A stretch of DNA of 64,000 nucleotides from JAXLQL01 sp046331625 (GTDB lineage Bacteria > Acidobacteriota > Terriglobia > Bryobacterales > Bryobacteraceae), in NCBI GenBank assembly GCA_046331625.1, contig JAXLQL010000015.1:1-64000 (forward strand), in the 5' to 3' direction. Both the position numbers and the translations under genes were made by a program. The notes under the pieces were generated by a model that was not told where the DNA came from, did no database searches, and saw nothing but the letters and a program-made list of their open reading frames with translations. Positions 8,612 to 17,307 of the stretch are shown one piece after another (position 1 is the first letter of the stretch; the number at the start of each line of letters is the position of its first letter).

Positions 8612-9544
8612 CTACAGTCCCAGAATTGGCGCGCTGCTCTGTTGCCATCGAACGCGCCGTCGATGCGCCATGAAGGCGGCAATCGCCAATCCGGGTATCG
8701 AAGAAGACAGCACCATGCTGAACCCGTCGTCCAATCCGAGGTCGTCCCCGAAGAGACTGCGATCGAAAGTAATGGTTATTGGCTCCGTCCCTTCGAACAA
8801 CTCTCCAGCATATCGAGAGTCGACCGGATCGAAAATGATTCGCACGGACTTGCCGGCCTGCCGCACGTCAGCGCCGTGCAGGCTCCGAAAGGCAGTCAGA
8901 CGCGCGCTGGCGGCCACCTCATCTGGATACTCGAACTCGATGCTCTCGATCAATCCCGCCGGTGTTTCGTGACGCAGAACCCGCCCACGCGCACCCACGC
9001 GGAACGCCGCCACCGCCGGAGGCACGCGGATTGCGAAACGGCTCAGACTTACGGGTCCAAGAATCCAGCGCTCGGAGGCAGGCACGGCGTAGGCGTGGTC
9101 GACATCACTGGGAGCATCGGACGGGTCTGCGTCGAGGAGACCCCGGGTGATTCGGTCGAATTCAGCCGAAGCAGGAGCATCTCCGCGAAAACGAAATACG
9201 TAGTTCTTCCACTGCGCGATCGTCTGTCCGGACCCGACCGCAGCGTTGACAACCCTTTCCTCGGAGGACCTGTATCGAGTCGACATTGGCGACTCGATGG
9301 CGCCAACCGGCCGAAGCCAGAGGTAGGCCGCGTGGCTGCCTATCGAGTCCGCGAACCGCAGCGCTTCGACGTCCATCAACCGCCCCGATTCGCTGCGGTA
9401 GGGAGCACGCTCCGAAGCCCTCAGCCGGAACTCTTCGAAGAGAGGCCGGTCGTCCTGCGCGATAGCCGCCGGTGTCACTTTGCCTCGCGAGTAGTCCCCG
9501 ATCGTCTCCGGGAGCAAAAGCACGGCGAGCAACGCAACGCTCAT
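8612..9544 (-). CDS. Hypothetical membrane-associated protein (DUF6599-like)
   Basis: 310 residues. A hydrophobic N-terminus (SVALLAVLLLPETIGDY) suggests export, and a hydrophobic stretch near the C-terminus (SMVLSSSIPGLAIAAFMA) followed by HRRRVRW looks like a membrane anchor with an inward positive tail. The soluble middle contains LPETIGDYSRG and RLMDVEALRFADSIGSHAAY, which resemble the acidobacterial DUF6599 family; that assignment is from memory and is tentative. The gene stands between toxin-antitoxin genes and starts 28 bp after the relE pseudogene ends. No function can be assigned. Confidence 0.55.
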   Translation of the reverse strand: MSVALLAVLLLPETIGDYSRGKVTPAAIAQDDRPLFEEFRLRASERAPYRSESGRLMDVEALRFADSIGSHAAYLWLRPVGAIESPMSTRYRSSEERVVNAAVGSGQTIAQWKNYVFRFRGDAPASAEFDRITRGLLDADPSDAPSDVDHAYAVPASERWILGPVSLSRFAIRVPPAVAAFRVGARGRVLRHETPAGLIESIEFEYPDEVAASARLTAFRSLHGADVRQAGKSVRIIFDPVDSRYAGELFEGTEPITITFDRSLFGDDLGLDDGFSMVLSSSIPGLAIAAFMAHRRRVRWQQSSAPILGL

Positions 9545-9571
9545 GCCTTCATCCTGTCGCTTTCTCGGGCT

Positions 9572-9828
9572 CTACACGAGCTTGTCGTAGTCCGCGTGCG
9601 GTCCAATCCAAAACCAGATCACCGAATCATCCACCATGCGTCCAAGGGCCCTGTACCCGAGTCCAATGCGAGCGGAGTAGACGCGCTTCTGATCGTCGAT
9701 TTGCTGAAGTGCAGGCTAGGGTGAGACGGGTTCTGCCGGAACACTCTGTAGGCACGCCACGCATTCTGGCGAACTTCCTCGGGCAGGTCCGCTTACAACG
9801 AGCGGAATCGCCGCGTCGTGAGCGACAT
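9572..9828 (-). pseudogene. RelE/ParE-type toxin, inactivated by a nonsense codon and a frameshift
   Basis: The start MSLTTRRFRSL runs into TAA, continues in frame as ADLPEEVRQNAWRAY and on to NPSHPSLHF. It then needs a frame change to continue as QQIDDQKRVYSARIGLGYRA and VIWFWIGPHADYDKLV. Together these make an ordinary RelE-like toxin of about 85 residues, including the typical YSxRxGLGYRALG and WFWIGxHxxYDxL ends. The start ATG overlaps the antitoxin stop (ATGA). The relic at 8491 shows that the ancestral codon at the stop was Tyr. Confidence 0.75.
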
Positions 9829-10046
9829 CATGAGAGCAATTCGTCAAGAGGACGAGTCTCTCCGCGCAGATGCTCCGCCAGCGCTTCGTCCGCCAGTTCG
9901 CGCAACCTCGTGCGATCGCCACGGAACCGCTGAGCCCAGGCTACCTCGTCGTCCAGCGTTTCGGTGATCTGCGCTGCAATCGCGTCCTGTTCATCCTGCG
10001 ACAGTGCATTCACCCGCCGCATTGCCTCGTCAAGGAGTCCGGCCAT
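9828..10046 (-). CDS. Antitoxin-like small protein (partner of the broken RelE)
   Basis: 72 residues starting MAGLLDEAMRRVNALSQDEQ, helical and acidic (ITETLDDEVAWAQRF), like small antitoxins paired with RelE-type toxins. The ATG at 10046 is chosen because it gives the usual antitoxin length; upstream in-frame sequence is not protein-like. Its TGA overlaps the toxin ATG by one base. The antitoxin frame is intact although the toxin is broken. Confidence 0.6.
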   Translation of the reverse strand: MAGLLDEAMRRVNALSQDEQDAIAAQITETLDDEVAWAQRFRGDRTRLRELADEALAEHLRGETRPLDELLS

Positions 10047-10335
10047 GTCAAAAGCATAACGCGTCCCGCCCAGGCGCGATGGCTCTAAAACACGGCAACT
10101 TACTCCACCGCAAGCCGAACTAGGGTTTCCCCCAATGGCCGTTACCGGCCCTGGAAAACGTGCCGTTCTTAACACTCCCTTCATCATCCCTGTGGTACAA
10201 CTGAATGAGGCTCAGGGAATGCACGGGATCCCGTACGTCGGCGCTCCCTCGTACTCTCGATCTCGCTCCTGGAAACGATGAGGGTTCCGGTGCGCGGTCA
10301 ACGGCAGTAGTAGTTTGCTTCAGGAGATCCAACAA

Positions 10336-13300
10336 ATGAAATCAGTCGCTCTGTTGCGCACGGTAGCCGTGGCGCTGCTGGCGTCCGCAGCCATGTGGGC
10401 GCAGTCGGACAACACTTCACTCAACGGAACGATCACTGACCCTTCGGGCGCGGCGATCGTAAACGCAAAAGTCACGGCGAGGAACGAACGAACGGGCGCG
10501 GTCCGCGAGACCGTCACCGGAACCGCCGGGACATACGTAATTCCTTCGATTCCTTCCGGCATCTACTCGCTTTCGGTGGAAGTAGCGGGATTCAAGAAGT
10601 TCGAGTCGAAGAACAACAAGATTGACCCGAACTTGCCGGCCACCATCGACGCTGTGATGCAAGTCGGCACCACCACCGAGACGATCGAAGTGGCGGCCAC
10701 CGTCAGTGCGATCCAAACCGAGACCTCCACGCTCGGCAAGCTCGTCGACGGCAAGCAGCTCTCCGATCTGCAGTTGAACGGCCGCAATCCGATCTTCCTG
10801 GCGCTGCTCAAGCCGGGCGTGCGCGGCGGATCGCTCGCCGGATTCAGCTTTGACCTCACCTCCGGCGGCTTCAACATCAACGGCAGCCGCAGCCAGGACA
10901 ACCTGATCACCTTCGACGGCGCGGTCGGGATCCGCACCCGCTCGAACGGCACCTCGATCGGCACGGCCGACCTCGACTCGGTGCAGGAAGTCCAGATCAT
11001 GACGGCGAACTACGGCGCCGAGTATGGCCGCGCGGGCGGCGGACAGATCCGCATCGTCACCAAGACCGGCGGACAGCAGTTCCACGGCGCTGCGTTCGAG
11101 AACCTGCGCAATTCGGCGTTGAACGCCAACACGTGGACCAATCGCCGTAACGGCGTGGCGATTCCCTCGGAGAAGTTCAACCAGTTCGGCTTCAACTTCA
11201 ACGGACCTTTCTATGTTCCCAACAAGTGGAACAGCGACAAGAGCAAGGTGTTCTTCTACTTCGGCATGGAGTGGGTGCGCCGCCGCCAGGTGAGCACCGG
11301 CCTCCGCACGGTGCCGACCACCAAGATGAAGACGGGCGACTTCAGCGAACTCTTGGCTCCCAACATCTTCTTCTCTGGCAACCGCGTGATTCGGGACCCG
11401 AGCGGCACGCCGTATCCGAACAACGTGATTCCGTCTGCGCAGACCAGCCCCAACGGGTTGGCGTTGATGCGTGTGTTCCCCGATCCCAACTTGGCTACGG
11501 CGATTGGCAGCAGCAACTGGTACGGGTTGGCGGGCGCTCCCACCGATCAGCGGAAAGACACGATCGGCCTCGACGTACTGCCTTCGAACAGAGACCAGAT
11601 CAAGTTCCGCGCCTCTCTGTTCCACTACTACGATGTGAACCCGTTCCAAACAAACTTCCTGATCGCAGGGCGCTTTTTCAATCGTCCGAATCAGACCGGT
11701 TCGTTGAACTGGACCCACACCATCAGCCCCACGATGGTGAACGAAGCGTTGATCACAGCGAGCCGCGACCAAGTGTACATCGGCATGCAGGAAACGGCCG
11801 CGTTTGACCGCACCAAGTACGGGATCAACTATCCTTACGTGTTCCCGGATGGCAAAGACCGCCAGAACAAGCTGCCCGAATTCGATGCGCAGAACTTCTC
11901 GACATACTCCGGCAGCCCGTATCCTTCGAGTTCGAAGGGGCCGATCTACGACATCTCCGACAACGTGACCAAGATCTCCGGGCGCCACACCTACAAGTTC
12001 GGCGGCTTGTACGAACGCGCGGGCCAGAACGATTACGACCAGATCAACATCTCGGGCGTACCGGGCGGCACCACGGACCAGAACGGCGGCTTCCAGTTCC
12101 GCGACAGCCGCGTGGGCGGCACTGGCGTTGCTCTCGCCGACGCCGCGGCTGGCTTGTTCAACAACTACGCCGAAATCGGCAAGCGCTCCTACACTCCGTA
12201 TCGCGGCCACATGGCCGAATTCTTCGGGCAGGATTCCTGGAAGGCCACCGACAAGTTAAAGATCGAGATCGGCGCTCGCTGGACCTTCATCCAGCCGTAC
12301 TACTCGCTGTGGCGGAACATGTCGGTCTTCGATCCTGCCTCCTACGACAAATCCAAGGCGATCAAGGTGGACCCGGTCAGCGGCAATCCGATCGCCGGCA
12401 CGGGCGACCAGTACAACGGCGTGATCATCCCGGGCAGCGGCTGGACGGACGCAGCCAAGGGCCGGGTACCGATCGCAGACACGGGCGAACTCGACCGTCT
12501 CTTCAAGGGCGACAAGTCATTCTCGAAGATGCAGAAGAACCTGATCCAGCCACGGCTCGGCGTCGCCTACCAGATCACGGGCAAAACCGTGCTGCGCGCA
12601 GGCGTCGGCCGCTTCTCTACCCGCCTCGGCGTTTCGGACTCGATCTTTCTGGGCGGAAACGCGCCGTTCCAACCGCTGGCCTCGATCCCGACCGGCCGCG
12701 TGGATAACCCGGGCGGCGGCGCGCGGTCCGCGTTCCCGCTGGCGGTGAACACGCAGGATCCGATCTTCAAGAATCCGGAATCGTGGAACTGGAACACGAC
12801 CATGGAAACGGAACTCCCCGGCCGCAACATCCTCGAGCTCTCCTACGTGGGGCGCAAGGGATTGCATGGGCAGCGTGAGCGGAACATCAATCAGCTCGCG
12901 GTGGGAGCGATCCAGGCCAACCCAGGCATCAATGCGAATTACCTACGCCCGTACTCCGGCTTCGGTCCGATTCGCATCACCAACAACGAAGCGAGCAGCT
13001 TCTACCAGGCGTTCCAAGCGGGCTTGAACCGGCGCTTCCACAATGGTTTGAGCTATGGCTTCGCCTACACGCTGTCGAAGTCGATGGACGATGGTTCGGC
13101 GCAGCGCGATATTCTGCCGAATGCGTTCGACGCGCACAACCTGTGGTCGCCGTCGGATTTCGACACCCGGCACCAGGCGGTGGTGAATTTCATCTACGAG
13201 ATTCCGTTCCTCAAGGGCAACAAGGGCTTGGTGGGAACGGTCGCTGGCGGATGGCAGCTCTCGGGCGTGATGCAGTTCCAGAAGGGAACGCCTGGAACCA

Positions 13301-13731
13301 TCGCCACCGGGGACGACTTCGCGGGCGTGGGCACGGGATCCGGATCGCAGATCTGGAACATCTCGGGTCCGATCGTCTACAACCGCGAATTCGCGGCTTC
13401 CACTCCGGCGCAGAACTACTGGTTCAGCACCGGCGCCTCGGCCACGGCGACGCAGACTCTGGCAACGCGTCCGGCGGCTGGCACGTTCACCACGCAGTAC
13501 AACCGCAACCTCACCTACTCGCCCGGCTTCCAGAACTGGAACATCTCGATGTTCAAGAATTTCCGGATCCAGGAACGGGCTAACGTCCAGTTCCGCGTCG
13601 ACGGATTCAACTGGATCAACCACCCGAACTGGGGCGGCGTCGATCGTAACCCGACCAGCGCCACCTTCGGTAAGGTCACCAGCAAGAGCAGCGAGCGAAA
13701 TCTACAGATGAGCTTACGCTTGAGCTTCTGA
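10336..13731 (+). CDS. Oar-like TonB-dependent receptor 1
   Basis: A 1131-residue outer-membrane protein. AGGAG sits 9 bases before the ATG at 10336. Order: signal peptide (SVALLRTVAVALLASAAMWAQ), carboxypeptidase-regulatory-like beta-sandwich (LNGTITDPSGAAIVNAKVTA), plug region with NINGSRSQDNLITFDG and EYGRAGGGQIRIVTKTG, then a long beta-barrel ending in LQMSLRLSF with the terminal Phe typical of outer-membrane barrels. Receptors of this group are numerous in Acidobacteria and are thought to import or bind oligosaccharides or peptides; the ligand here is unknown. A strong terminator follows 27 bp downstream. Confidence 0.85.
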   Translation: MKSVALLRTVAVALLASAAMWAQSDNTSLNGTITDPSGAAIVNAKVTARNERTGAVRETVTGTAGTYVIPSIPSGIYSLSVEVAGFKKFESKNNKIDPNLPATIDAVMQVGTTTETIEVAATVSAIQTETSTLGKLVDGKQLSDLQLNGRNPIFLALLKPGVRGGSLAGFSFDLTSGGFNINGSRSQDNLITFDGAVGIRTRSNGTSIGTADLDSVQEVQIMTANYGAEYGRAGGGQIRIVTKTGGQQFHGAAFENLRNSALNANTWTNRRNGVAIPSEKFNQFGFNFNGPFYVPNKWNSDKSKVFFYFGMEWVRRRQVSTGLRTVPTTKMKTGDFSELLAPNIFFSGNRVIRDPSGTPYPNNVIPSAQTSPNGLALMRVFPDPNLATAIGSSNWYGLAGAPTDQRKDTIGLDVLPSNRDQIKFRASLFHYYDVNPFQTNFLIAGRFFNRPNQTGSLNWTHTISPTMVNEALITASRDQVYIGMQETAAFDRTKYGINYPYVFPDGKDRQNKLPEFDAQNFSTYSGSPYPSSSKGPIYDISDNVTKISGRHTYKFGGLYERAGQNDYDQINISGVPGGTTDQNGGFQFRDSRVGGTGVALADAAAGLFNNYAEIGKRSYTPYRGHMAEFFGQDSWKATDKLKIEIGARWTFIQPYYSLWRNMSVFDPASYDKSKAIKVDPVSGNPIAGTGDQYNGVIIPGSGWTDAAKGRVPIADTGELDRLFKGDKSFSKMQKNLIQPRLGVAYQITGKTVLRAGVGRFSTRLGVSDSIFLGGNAPFQPLASIPTGRVDNPGGGARSAFPLAVNTQDPIFKNPESWNWNTTMETELPGRNILELSYVGRKGLHGQRERNINQLAVGAIQANPGINANYLRPYSGFGPIRITNNEASSFYQAFQAGLNRRFHNGLSYGFAYTLSKSMDDGSAQRDILPNAFDAHNLWSPSDFDTRHQAVVNFIYEIPFLKGNKGLVGTVAGGWQLSGVMQFQKGTPGTIATGDDFAGVGTGSGSQIWNISGPIVYNREFAASTPAQNYWFSTGASATATQTLATRPAAGTFTTQYNRNLTYSPGFQNWNISMFKNFRIQERANVQFRVDGFNWINHPNWGGVDRNPTSATFGKVTSKSSERNLQMSLRLSF

Positions 13732-13757
13732 CCACCAGCTTCGACCTTCAGTCGAGC

Positions 13758-13783
13758 AAGGCCCGCCTTTCGGGGCGGGCCTT
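13758..13783 (+). terminator. Rho-independent terminator of TonB receptor 1
   Basis: AAGGCCCGCC and GGCGGGCCTT form a perfect 10-bp stem with a short TTTCGG loop. A T-rich stretch follows, and the receptor stop codon is just upstream. Confidence 0.8.
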
Positions 13784-13794
13784 CGCATTTGTGT

Positions 13795-13972
13795 GAGCAG
13801 CTTCAGCCTGCACGGGACTCCAAAAACTCGCTGTCGGCGCTACTCACTGCATTCGGCTTGTGGGGCAGGCTTTCAGCCTGCAGCGGGACTTCCAGTCCCG
13901 CTGTCCGAGCGGCGCAGCGAATTTCAGGCGCTTGGATCGGTGCCCCGCCGCACACGCTTCAGTCCCGCTGCC
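13795..13972. repeat. Cluster of type 1 and hybrid palindromic repeats
   Basis: Partial copy at 13795-13821 (AGCTTCAGCCTGCACGGGAC), a full type 1 copy at 13860-13903, and a hybrid copy at 13951-13972 (CACACGCTTCAGTCCCGCTG) that joins a type 2 left half to a type 1 right half. The last lies inside the 3' end of the following minus-strand gene. Confidence 0.7.
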
Positions 13973-14517
13973 CGGTGCAACTCCTCGATATCCCGGCCCG
14001 CCTTCGCCGCGGCCGCGCCCATCGCCCACCACTCGAACACCAGAGTCGCAAGCACGATCGCGAGAGGCCAAGGTCCCGCGAGGAATGGGAACGGCGGCGG
14101 CGCCGGATTCATTGCCGTCGCAATGATCGGAGGAAGAAACAAAGGCACGTACCGCCGAAACCGCAAGTACCCGCGAGCCCTCTCGCGGTGTTGCCGTTCC
14201 ACGAAATCCAAACATGGCTCACCCGCCGCTCTCCGCTCCGGCCGTTTCAGGCTCGCGAAAGCGTAGGCAATGAGTCCGAGCATCCATGCCGCCGCGAGCC
14301 TAGACCACGGCTGATCGGAGGCGAACACCCGGTACAGGTTCGTCGCCGCGCCCGCGGCCAGTGCGCCGGTAACAGTCCAGTACACGCACGAGTTCAGCGT
14401 CTCCCTCGATCGCGCCATCGCGGCCAGAGCTTCGGGCTCCGTTTCGATCCGCATACTCGCCTCCTGTTCTTCCTGTGCCTTCCAAACTTCCTTCGCGTCA
14501 AATTCATCTGGAGCCAT
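13924..14517 (-). CDS. Integral membrane protein, probable partner of the ECF sigma factor
   Basis: 197 residues from ATG 14517, chosen because AAAGGAGG precedes it; that start overlaps the sigma gene end by 14 bp, so the two are translationally coupled. A polar, acidic N-terminus of about 45 residues is followed by two membrane spans (CVYWTVTGALAAGAATNLY, LAAAWMLGLIAYAFASL), a basic loop, then further spans around YVPLFLPPIIATA and PLAIVLATLVFEWWAMG. There is no zinc-finger (HxxxCxxC) anti-sigma motif. Position suggests a membrane anti-sigma or sensor role, which is inference. The last dozen codons (AAGLKRVRRGTDPSA) come from a palindromic repeat. Confidence 0.6.
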   Translation of the reverse strand: MAPDEFDAKEVWKAQEEQEASMRIETEPEALAAMARSRETLNSCVYWTVTGALAAGAATNLYRVFASDQPWSRLAAAWMLGLIAYAFASLKRPERRAAGEPCLDFVERQHRERARGYLRFRRYVPLFLPPIIATAMNPAPPPFPFLAGPWPLAIVLATLVFEWWAMGAAAAKAGRDIEELHRAAGLKRVRRGTDPSA

Positions 14518-15007
14518 CTGTGCCTCCTTTGGTCGCATAGCGCTCACCGAGCACGCGCTTGATGCGATGGATCTTCGTCGCCACGTTGCCCGGCGTCAGC
14601 CCGGTGATCGCGGCGATCTCCGCGGCGGACTCGCCTTCGAGATACAACAGAATCACTTGCCGGTCGAGCGCCGCGAGGCCATAGATCAACTCGAGCAGCG
14701 TCGCCGCGGACAGGCTCGCCTGCATCCCCGGCCGCACTTCCATCTCCTCCAACTCTACGAACCGTGCCCGCCGGCGCCGCCTTACGTGGCTCGCGCCCGT
14801 GTTGTGCGCTACGCGATAGGTCCACGTGCGCAAGCTGCAGCGCCCATCGAACTGCCGCAGGCTTTTCCACAACTCGAGATGAATCTCCTGGAGCAGATCC
14901 CGTTGCTGCTCGGGATCTGCCTCATAGCCGCGGACGAGGCGGCGCAGCGCCGGGCCGAACTCGGCGCTGGCCTCCCGGTACAGGGCATCTTGCTGGCTAC
15001 GGTCCAT
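14504..15007 (-). CDS. ECF-family RNA polymerase sigma factor
   Basis: 167 residues. Region 2 is visible as DLLQEIHLELWKSLRQFDGR with SLRTWTYRVAHNTGASHVRR. Region 4 is LAALDRQVILLYLEGESAAE followed by the helix-turn-helix ITGLTPGNVATKIHRIKRVL. The start MDRSQQDALYREA (ATG 15007) is preferred; an in-frame ATG at 15055 adds a short basic leader. It directs RNA polymerase to an unknown regulon and is co-transcribed with the membrane protein downstream, with overlapping reading frames. Confidence 0.85.
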   Translation of the reverse strand: MDRSQQDALYREASAEFGPALRRLVRGYEADPEQQRDLLQEIHLELWKSLRQFDGRCSLRTWTYRVAHNTGASHVRRRRRARFVELEEMEVRPGMQASLSAATLLELIYGLAALDRQVILLYLEGESAAEIAAITGLTPGNVATKIHRIKRVLGERYATKGGTDGSR

Positions 15008-15113
15008 CGGTTCGCGTTTGCGTCTCCATTCAGGTAGCCTCCCGCGAGGTTGCATTTCTTACAGTGGGCAGAGATTAGACCGCGTTCTACGAGCGCAGGC
15101 GCTCAGGTCCGAA

Positions 15114-15293
15114 GCGGGACTGAAGTCCCGCGCAGGCTAAAAGCCTGCCCCACATCGCGGCTGACCCGCAATCCCGAAGCACATGTGTCCACATCAGGAG
15201 CGGGCGCTGAAGTGCCCGCCAGCACGCTGAAGCGTGCGCCACACTGGGGCTGAAATCTTCGCGGCCGGCGAAGAAGCTGAAGGATAGTAGTAC
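15114..15293. repeat. Cluster of palindromic repeats of all three types
   Basis: Type 1 inverted copy at 15114-15154. Type 2 copy at 15198-15249, with stems GCGGGCGCTGAAGTGCCCGC and GCACGCTGAAGCGTGC. Type 3 copy at 15250-15293 (CTGAAATCTTCGCGGCCGGC, CTGAAGGATAGTAGTAC). They fill the gap between the sigma gene start and the end of rsgA. No gene is seen in 15008-15306. Confidence 0.75.
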
Positions 15294-15306
15294 AAGTCTC
15301 GAGATG

Positions 15307-16302
15307 TCAGATCTGCGGATCGCGATGGGCCTTGTGGATCGCGCGGATCTTCTTCCGATGCGCCGCGTCTTTCGCCGGATCGTCGCGCCGCTCGAGCCAC
15401 TCCGCTTCGCGTCGTAGCTTGTGATAGCTCGCCAGCCGCGCGGCATCGGCCTGCGCGGCCACGGCGCATCCGGGTTCGCCTTCATGCCGGCAATCCCGGA
15501 ACCTGCACTCGAGCGCCGGCTCGGCGATATCGGGGAACGCTCGTTCGATCGCCTCCTCGCCCGCCCACAGCCCCACCGCGCGGAGCCCCGGCATGTCGAT
15601 CAGCAGCGCTCCCGACGGCAGCGCGAACATCGCGCGGTGCGTCGTCGTGTGCCGCCCGCGCGAATCGGACTCGCGCACCGCCCGCGTGGCGATCGCATCG
15701 CGCCCGAGCAGCCGGTTCACGAGAGTCGACTTGCCCGCGCCCGACGATCCGATGAGCGCAGCCGTGCGTCCGAGTCCGATCGCGCTTTCGATCGCGTCCA
15801 CTCCCGTGCCGAGGCTTGCGCTCGCCAGAAGCACCGGAGCCCCGCCGGCGATCGCACGGACCTCGCCGAGCCTTGCCTGCGGCTCCGATGCGAGATCCGC
15901 TTTGTTGAGCACTACCAGCGGATCGGCGCCGCTCTCGGAAGCGAGCACCAGATAGCGCTCGATGCGGCGCAGGTTGAAGTCGCCGTCGAGTCCGCAGACG
16001 ATCACCAGCACGTCGAGGTTCGCGGCGAGCACTTGCTCGCCATCGCCACGGCGGCGCGAGAACACCGTGCGCCGCGGAACGATCGCCTCGATCGCGCCCG
16101 AAACGAGCAGCACCCAGTCGCCCACCGCGGGCGACATTCCCGACTGGCGAAGATGTCCGCGAACAGGAGCCGTCACTTCGCCTCGTGCGGCGGCTACCAG
16201 ACAATGTTCGCGGTGGACCAGCACCACGCGGCCGGGTTCGCCCGGCAATCCGCTGGCGCGTTTCTCGAACCATGAGGACCAGCCCCATTTTTCCAAACCC
16301 AT
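15307..16302 (-). CDS. rsgA: Ribosome small-subunit-dependent GTPase A
   Basis: 331 residues, a circularly permuted GTPase involved in 30S maturation. Order: N-terminal OB fold (VVLVHREHCLVAAARGEVTA), G4 NKAD, G1 GSSGAGKSTLVNRL, the switch region SDSRGRHTTTHR, G3 DMPGLR, then the C-terminal zinc-binding segment CRFRDCRHEGEPGC. The ATG at 16302 is preferred because GAGGAG lies about 9 bases upstream. It is flanked by repeat clusters and seems to be transcribed alone. Confidence 0.92.
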   Translation of the reverse strand: MGLEKWGWSSWFEKRASGLPGEPGRVVLVHREHCLVAAARGEVTAPVRGHLRQSGMSPAVGDWVLLVSGAIEAIVPRRTVFSRRRGDGEQVLAANLDVLVIVCGLDGDFNLRRIERYLVLASESGADPLVVLNKADLASEPQARLGEVRAIAGGAPVLLASASLGTGVDAIESAIGLGRTAALIGSSGAGKSTLVNRLLGRDAIATRAVRESDSRGRHTTTHRAMFALPSGALLIDMPGLRAVGLWAGEEAIERAFPDIAEPALECRFRDCRHEGEPGCAVAAQADAARLASYHKLRREAEWLERRDDPAKDAAHRKKIRAIHKAHRDPQI

Positions 16303-16441
16303 TTGGATACACTCCTCGTGTAACAAGGTTGTCGAGTGGATTTAGAGATGCCTCTGGTCCGGCTTCTTCGCGCGTTGCGAAGGCGAGGACTAGAGGCTGG
16401 AGCAGGTGGGATTCAGAGGCAAATTCGAGTCTAACAAAATG

Positions 16442-16481
16442 CCCGGGGCCGCGCCAGTACCACGTGTGGCGAAGCCCCGGG
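16442..16481 (-). terminator. Terminator hairpin of the small membrane protein gene
   Basis: CCCGGGGC and GCCCCGGG form the outer stem, with an inner CGCCA/TGGCG stem. On the minus strand it is followed by ATTTTGTT. The other flank is AAAAT, so it may work in both directions. Confidence 0.6.
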
Positions 16482-16522
16482 AAAATCGATCCCGAATCAG
16501 GAACGATTGCGGACGGGTTGTG

Positions 16523-16756
16523 TCAGAATCGGACCAACCCCGGTCCGCCTTCGGGACCAGAACCCATGTTGTTGAACGCTTGGCTGACGCTGACCGCCAT
16601 ATCGCCCGTGTCGAAACCCAAGCCCGTCAAGGCAAGGGACACCAACAGGGCGAACAGCAGAAGTAAGAGGAAGGTCTGGCTGCCGTTGTCCGACAGCGCT
16701 TCGATTCGCGGAGGTCCGGTGACAGGGGCCGCGAATTCGATGGGGAGTTTCGCCAT
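16523..16756 (-). CDS. Small single-span membrane protein
   Basis: 77 residues starting MAKLPIEFAAPVTGPP. One strongly hydrophobic segment, FLLLLLFALLVSLALTGLGF, is followed by a Gly/Asn-rich tail (NNMGSGPEGGPG). CAGGAGA lies 5 bases before the ATG, and a hairpin terminator follows the stop, which supports a real transcription unit. No family is recognised. Confidence 0.5.
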   Translation of the reverse strand: MAKLPIEFAAPVTGPPRIEALSDNGSQTFLLLLLFALLVSLALTGLGFDTGDMAVSVSQAFNNMGSGPEGGPGLVRF

Positions 16757-17009
16757 CGCAGTCTCCTGGAATCCGTAACCGTGGACACGGTGCGGGGCAC
16801 TCGATGCGGCGGCGCGCGCGAGAGCAAAAAATCACTCGCAAGGCCGATCCATTCCAGCATGTCTCCCCCATAGCCGGGTGTTTCAGCGGTACGAGTACTA
16901 CCAGTTCGTATGATGCCTGAGTCCGCGAATTATTTCAAGAGCGTGGCCCCGGTTTTAATCTTTCGATGTAAGCGATCTCACGCCGACTTGTACAACTATC
17001 CTTCGTTTC
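16757..17009. other. Intergenic stretch without recognisable gene
   Basis: Together with the repeats at 17010-17294 this makes a 550-bp gap with no convincing reading frame. It should contain the promoter of the small membrane protein gene on the minus strand. No clear -35/-10 pair was identified. Confidence 0.5.
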
Positions 17010-17294
17010 CTTGTGTGAGGCAGGCTTTCAGCCGCACCTGACTCGTAGGCCGCGCCAAATGTTCTCACGCCTGCGGTCCTGCCGCGCTGCACTACTATCC
17101 TTCAGTTCTTCGCCATGTGGGGCAGGCTTTCAGCCTGCGGCGGGACTTTCAGTCCCGCTTCCGATGCAGGCGCCTGCGTTGGTAGAACGCGCTCCTGCTC
17201 ACACGCCGCTTATGGAACGACGCTCGGCCATTGCGGTCCTGCCGCGATGTGGCACACCCTTCAGCGTGCGGGCGGGCACTTCAGCGCCCGCCCT
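17010..17294. repeat. Cluster of palindromic repeats, types 1, 2 and 3
   Basis: Partial type 1 at 17010-17045. Truncated type 3 at 17089-17114 (ACTACTATCCTTCAGTTCTT). Full type 1 at 17115-17160. Full type 2 at 17246-17294 (GTGGCACACCCTTCAGCGTG, then GGGCGGGCACTTCAGCGCCC). The words GCGGTCCTGCCGCG at about 17074 and 17234 are also repeated. The cluster begins 13 bp after the M64-type peptidase gene ends. Confidence 0.75.
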
Positions 17295-17307
17295 GAAACT
17301 CACAAGT

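Noticed and set aside
15110..17294. CRISPR array made of the spaced repeats
   Set aside because: The repeats are internally palindromic, differ in type and orientation, have no regular spacing, and there are no cas genes.
13795..17294. Insertion sequence ends flanking the sigma/rsgA region
   Set aside because: No transposase, no target duplication, and the same short hairpins occur at many other gaps.
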